A stretch of 64,000 bases of DNA from Bostrychus sinensis (Eukaryota; Chordata; Actinopteri; Gobiiformes; Eleotridae). The first letter of the stretch is position 1; each line of letters begins with the position of its first letter. The notes beneath the pieces are model-generated. The model saw nothing but the letters and a program-made list of their open reading frames with translations. It ran no database searches and was not told where the DNA came from. The stretch is taken from contig CM036254.1 of assembly GCA_020698575.1 (NCBI GenBank), forward strand, positions 23,412,026-23,476,025, given 5' to 3'. This document shows, piece after piece, positions 59,226 to 64,000 of this stretch. Position numbers and translations under genes: made by a program.

Positions 59226-62200
59226 AATAGTATTTTTTTCCTCACTTGTGATCATCTTCACTTCTACTTGAGTGATATATTTTGAAATAAAAACACAGAT
59301 TTTTAGTGCTTTTTACATCTCTGCTGCTATAGCAACAGTGAAGGTCACTTAAGTGTAACAAATGCCATGTTTCTGTACAAAATAAAAATTGCATGGGGCA
59401 TTTGAAGTTTTTTTTAAAGAGGAGAATAAATCTTTGTGAATTTGTAGACTGTATTTTAAGAAACTTGTAAAGTCTAAAACATAGCTTCATTTAAAAAGGA
59501 GAATCTGAGGGGTTCCCTAGGTTGTACAAAGTGCATTTTTGGTCAGTTTGCGCTTTTGCCTTTGGAAACTAAACCATACGGACCCAAATTGTATCATGCC
59601 AGCAATGTTCCTATTTATTTATCATCTCTTGTTGTTAATCAATCACATTACATCTAATCCCAAATTTTTTTAAGTCAAGAATATGACCTCTCCAATTTAC
59701 TGCTCACTGATTTCCAGTTAATGACAGTGATTGGAGTGATTGACATTTTGCCACCATCACCATTACCGCTACCAGATTAATGTCCTGGCTGTGATCCCAT
59801 TGACCTTCTTGTATGTAGGAGCTGTAGTCATGTGACCCACAGGGGGTAGACATCTTCAAGTTGTGGGCCAAACACTGAGACTGTGTGGGGTGGACTAGGT
59901 TGGCTGGCTGCCAATGGGAAAGGAAAATTAATTTTCTACTGCTCAGTATAGTTTACTGCGTGCACTTTTCTGGTATTAGATTTCAATGCTTTCAATGCCT
60001 TTTGTTAATTTTTCATTTGAATATCAAGTTTTGCAAATTCTGCTTTTACCTTGTCTTTACCTTGTTTTATTCATTTTATCTATTTGAAGTCTCTTAAGCA
60101 CTTTAGGCAGCCATAGTTGTTGTAGATGTGCTATAAATTTGCCCTAGGTAGTAACATGCGTCTTCCTAAATTATCGATTCCCGTTTTACATTTAAACCTA
60201 CAGTATGCTATGTTTTAAATGTAAAAAACTGTTAAATCATCTAACCAAATACAGTATTGTTATACAGTAAAAGGGATGATATTTATGCTTTATTTTTAGA
60301 TGAGAATGTTCACCATGTACTGGCAACTTGCAAGCAGTGGCCAATCCCATTCTTGCTAATGAGGAGTTATAGAATAAAGGATGCCCCATTGGCTGGTTGG
60401 TGTACATGGCTTATCAACTTTGAGGTAAGACGTATATATAGTGCACCTTTTAATATGCTATTTTGCACATTGCTGCTTACGTTTAGGTCATTAAACATGA
60501 TAAGCAACAAAACAATATATATACTGTATAATTCATACCATTATACAGCATTATGAGATCAAATGAGTGTGTTACCAATGGTGCTAGATACTAACATTTA
60601 TTTTGACAAGACATTTATTTCATACAGCCTAATATCACAACAAAAGGCTTTACAGACTGTATTGGTATCTGGATAACCTTTTCTGACTTTGCCTCATCAG
60701 TGACACACTTGTAATCTTTTAGCACTCAATAGTGACAGCTAAATATGTGAGTCAGGGTCATAGAGTCACACAGACAGTTTTAGCAAATAGAAATCACACT
60801 TTACACAGCTGTTCAAACATTCCCTGCACAGGAAAGCAGTTCATTTGAGTTGAATAAAGCCCAGTGAGGGGTAAAGCAGTCACTTAGCTCTCTCAGCAAG
60901 CCCAGTTTATTGACTACGGATGTGTCCTCCTCCAGGTGATCCTTACACTGAGCCAGGAGCCTGAGCTGACAAACCCATACCTTTTTTTTCATTTTGCTGT
61001 TTATTTATTTATTTTTTATACCCATTTTTAATCAATTGCTATGTTTACATGGCTACAGGTCAAGAAAGCCAAATTATTTCCTTAGTCTGATTATAACCAC
61101 AGCTTAAACTGCATGTAAAGACAAGAGGGGAGGTAGTGATTAGTTGTACAACAGCACCTGGATAATGTGATTTATTGTCAGACTACTGTGCCATGTATAC
61201 AGCTTACTGCGACTAAGTTAGGAGAGGCATTCAACAGCACTCTGTACTAAACAGGCAGAGCAACATTTCTCCAGTGTTTAGAGTAAAAGTCTTTTATTTT
61301 TTTCAGACCAGCAAAGGCTTTCTGCCACTGGCTAGCTTGTTTTTTATTGTTTTGGTCCATCGTGTCATAAAAATTTAAATAAAAAAGTGTTTAACTGCTA
61401 TATTGAAGATTTGTTTGTGTCTTTTTGAGAGCCATAGTTTTTATTTATTAGTAAAACTATCATTACCAGGTGCATTAGCCGCATTTTTTTCATATTTAGA
61501 GCTTCAAACATTTATCCCTACAGTTAAATAGCCAGACCATACATATAAACTCACTGAAAAATCTACTGTGGGGGTTTATCATATGATCTGCATGTAACCA
61601 TACTAAGTGTGTTTGTTGAGGCTCAAGTGTCTAATTGCAGTGTTGATGATAAATATTGGGCTGCTGATACATAGAGGTGTATGATTTATACAGTAGCCAG
61701 TGTACGGTGCCACCTGGGGAGAGGCCCCTCGATCACTTCTCATTTACATTCATTGGATTTTTGCTTCTGACTTACTAATGAGGCACCCACTGGATACAGG
61801 TGTTCATATGGGACACTATTGTTTTTTACCCATTACTGTAAAGGTCTGAACAAGTTAGACATATTAGGTCCTATTTTACGCATGGCATTGGTGTGGCAGT
61901 GACGGTTGACGGTGGTAATTTGCTATCTTGTGCTCTACATCTACATCTGTCCCATGGGGCTGGATGGTGTGGTGGTCTGAACAAGAGGTGGCCTGGTCTA
62001 ACACTAGGGCGTGTGGGGCAGGGACTTTGCTCTCTCTAAAGAAGTGAAGCAGACATACTCACATTACAAAATCAATGAAATTAACATAAAAATTATTAAA
62101 AATACGACTGAACTAGTAGTGTGTGCTTGGACAGAAATGGCACATTGACTCTACTATCTTTGTTGTTCTGTGTATGAAGCAGTCCATGTAAAATTCACTG

Positions 62201-63250
62201 CATGTTTGAAAAACAACCTGTTGTATTTTCTGTGCATCTCCTCCTTTTCACCTTTCCCTTCTAGCCAAGTTCACAAATGTAGCATAAATCCAAAAGAAAA
62301 AATTCCATCCCGCTGTAACTGTTTTAACCTGCATGCTCAAAGGCGACTTGTTAAGACACAGTAATTGATCATGCGGTCTGTGGATGAGAGACAGAGACAA
62401 AGTTTGTGTAAAATGGCAACATTTGTATGGATATAGCACAGCTGAGGCCAGCTGAGCACAGCTGAGGCCAGCTGCTAGAAGATTAGTTTTAGGTGAGGGT
62501 AAGTTCAGGTTAACTTTGAGAAAACTCAGAGTTTTCTGTCTCCAAAAAGAGGTTTGATTTGGAACAGTGTTAGTCGTCATGGTAACAGACTCCACGCAGG
62601 TACCCTGGTCTGGAGCAGGGTAGGCTCTGGTTTAGAGACTGAGAAACCAACAAGGACCAATCAGCTGTGAGCAAAATAACACACGACACATCTTCTCCTA
62701 ACCTTTTGGTCTGGGCCTCAATTTTTTTCATATTAAAAGATTGTCAAAGTGTCAAAGCTGTTTCAGTATTTATGTAAAATTATTATTTTTTAATTATTGA
62801 CTTTTATAATCGAAAGGCTTTACTTAAACTCATGAAACAGTTGGAGGTTATGAGTTTTTATATTTAAATCAGTTGTATCTTCATTGTGAACCTACAGTCA
62901 TTTTATTCTAGTCCTCAGCAGATCTCCACCTGTGCCTTGCTGGGATTGCCCTGCCCCTTCCCTCTAGGTCAAACCAAATTAGCTGAACTGTGCCAATGTC
63001 TGCCTGATCAGTGCTGCAGCAGCTTCAGTAATCAATGGTTGAGGGTTTAACTCTGAATTAACAGATAAAGTTCGTAACCAGCTTCAAACAACGCATGAAC
63101 CCATAGTTACTCAGTTTGGATTTATTTAGTTTAAGTAACCCAGCGGTTACTCGCCAACTCTGTGTTTGTTCAACGGGCTGCCAGCAATAGGCCTCTGGCT
63201 TTTTATGTGATACCTTAGTGTAAAAGCCCCAGGGCTACAAATAAAAACTG

Positions 63251-63252
<2 letters not shown>

Positions 63253-63318
<66 letters not shown>
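63253..63318. repeat. (TTA)n microsatellite
   Basis: About 22 uninterrupted TTA units. Confidence 0.97.
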
Positions 63319-63319
<1 letters not shown>

Positions 63320-63379
63320 ATGTGCCATAAGTTCTGTAAAATCAGTGCTCTTTCATTCTCATATTTCCGATTCAAAGGC

Positions 63380-64000
63380 CCACTATGAGTACTATTAAAG
63401 CAAGGTTCGTTACGTCCCCACCCTGGAGCCAGGCCTGGGGTTGGGGCTCACAGGCGAGCGCCTGGTGGCCGGGTCTCCTCCCACAGGACCCGGCCGGGCC
63501 AAGCCCGAAAAGGCTACGTGGGACCGCCTTCCCGTAGGCCCACCACCCGCAGGAAGGACCATAAGGGGCCGGTGCTTTGTGATTTGGGTGGCAGTCGGAG
63601 GCGGGTGCCTCGACGACCCAATCCATGGACGCAGAAACTAGCTCTGGGGACATGGAATGTCACCTCGCTGGGGGGGAAGGAGCCTGAGCTTGTGCGGGAG
63701 GTTGAGAGATACCGGCTAGGTATAGTCGGGCTCACCTCCACGCATGGCTTGGGCTCTGAAACCCAGCTCCTTGAGAGGGGTTGGACTCTCCACCACTCTG
63801 GAGTTGCCCGCGGTGAGAGGCGGCGGGCTGGTGTGGGCTTGCTCATAGCTCCCCAGCTCAGCCGCCATGTGTTGGAGTTCACTCCGGTGAACGAGAGGGT
63901 CGCGTCCCTGCGCCTCCGGGTGGGGGACAGGTCTCTCACTGTGGTTTCGGCTTACGGGCCGAACAGCAGTGCAGAGTACCCGGCCTTCTTGGAGTCCCTG
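63380..64000 (+). mobile_element. Non-LTR retrotransposon 5' part with endonuclease ORF, running off the edge
   Basis: A GC-rich block contrasts sharply with the AT-rich flank. In the frame that includes 63644 it reads without a stop to the window end: an Arg/Pro-rich leader (RRPTTRRKDHKGP), then LALGTWNVTSL, IVGLTSTHGLGS, RRAGVGLLIAP, RVASLRLRVGDRSLTVVSAYGPNS. These are the opening blocks of an APE-type LINE endonuclease (the WNV and SAYGP segments). The ETQLLERGW part has the usual catalytic Glu region shifted to a T-rich form, so activity is uncertain. The reverse transcriptase would lie beyond 64000. Confidence 0.8.

Larger units (their letters stand above)
57912..63365. other. Gene-free AT-rich region
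   Basis: No cellular gene recognised. It has a tRNA-like SINE trace at 59158-59225, a short direct duplication of 'cacagctgaggccagct' near 62440-62472 and a long TTA microsatellite. Frames such as 60257-60556 and 62170-62364 show no family features. Confidence 0.5.

Noticed and set aside
63372..63939. Two long minus-strand frames at the right edge
   Set aside because: They are antisense shadows of the GC-rich LINE endonuclease frame on the + strand.

Overview
The window is 64 kb of vertebrate nuclear DNA. It is AT-rich, with split genes bounded by canonical GT/AG splice sites and long introns. The repeat mix (Tc1, hAT and piggyBac-like DNA transposons; L1/Tx1, L2-like and RTE-like LINEs; tRNA-like SINE pieces; the common 'gggtcgcggg ... 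cctatccca' repeat) is typical of a ray-finned fish, probably a spiny-rayed teleost. The species cannot be named from the sequence alone.

Two protein-coding genes are supported, both on the + strand. The first is klhdc3, a six-bladed kelch substrate receptor for a CUL2 ubiquitin ligase. Its ten coding exons lie between 4670 and 29364 and join in frame to exactly 382 codons. One intron (9778-24773) is 15 kb long. A likely non-coding first exon ends at 2288, and a 3' UTR of about 2.5 kb ends near a poly(A) signal at 31906. The second is an NPAS4-family bHLH-PAS transcription factor, 37563-40933, with eight coding exons and 721 codons. It is best read as npas4l, the gene known as cloche in zebrafish, because its bHLH and PAS regions are clearly NPAS4-type but diverged, while the C-terminal motif order of NPAS4 is kept. 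Two TATA boxes (35951 and 37286) and several CRE-like sites precede it.

Layout: 1-1380 holds an L1/Tx1 LINE tail and a Tc1 transposase relic. 2100-31930 is klhdc3, whose introns carry a minisatellite-bearing element (6942-7394), a hAT element with a perfect 8-bp target duplication (11205-12213), a dimeric inverted-repeat element (21424-22594), a fold-back repeat (26568-26800) and a piggyBac-like element (28457-29152). 31930-35900 is intergenic. 35900-41690 is npas4l with its promoter region. 41735-64000 has no recognised cellular gene. It holds further copies of the minisatellite element, a 221-bp near-perfect palindrome (45021-45241), CTCF-like motifs, a 411-bp inverted-repeat element, decayed RTE and L2-like LINE pieces, microsatellites, and the start of a largely intact LINE endonuclease ORF running off the right edge.

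The two genes have no known shared pathway. klhdc3 is a housekeeping-type protein quality gene, whereas npas4l is a developmental regulator. The gene-poor flanks and the long klhdc3 intron are therefore reasonable places to look for npas4l enhancers, but that is inference. I found no RNA gene, no CRISPR array and no convincing novel multi-gene system.
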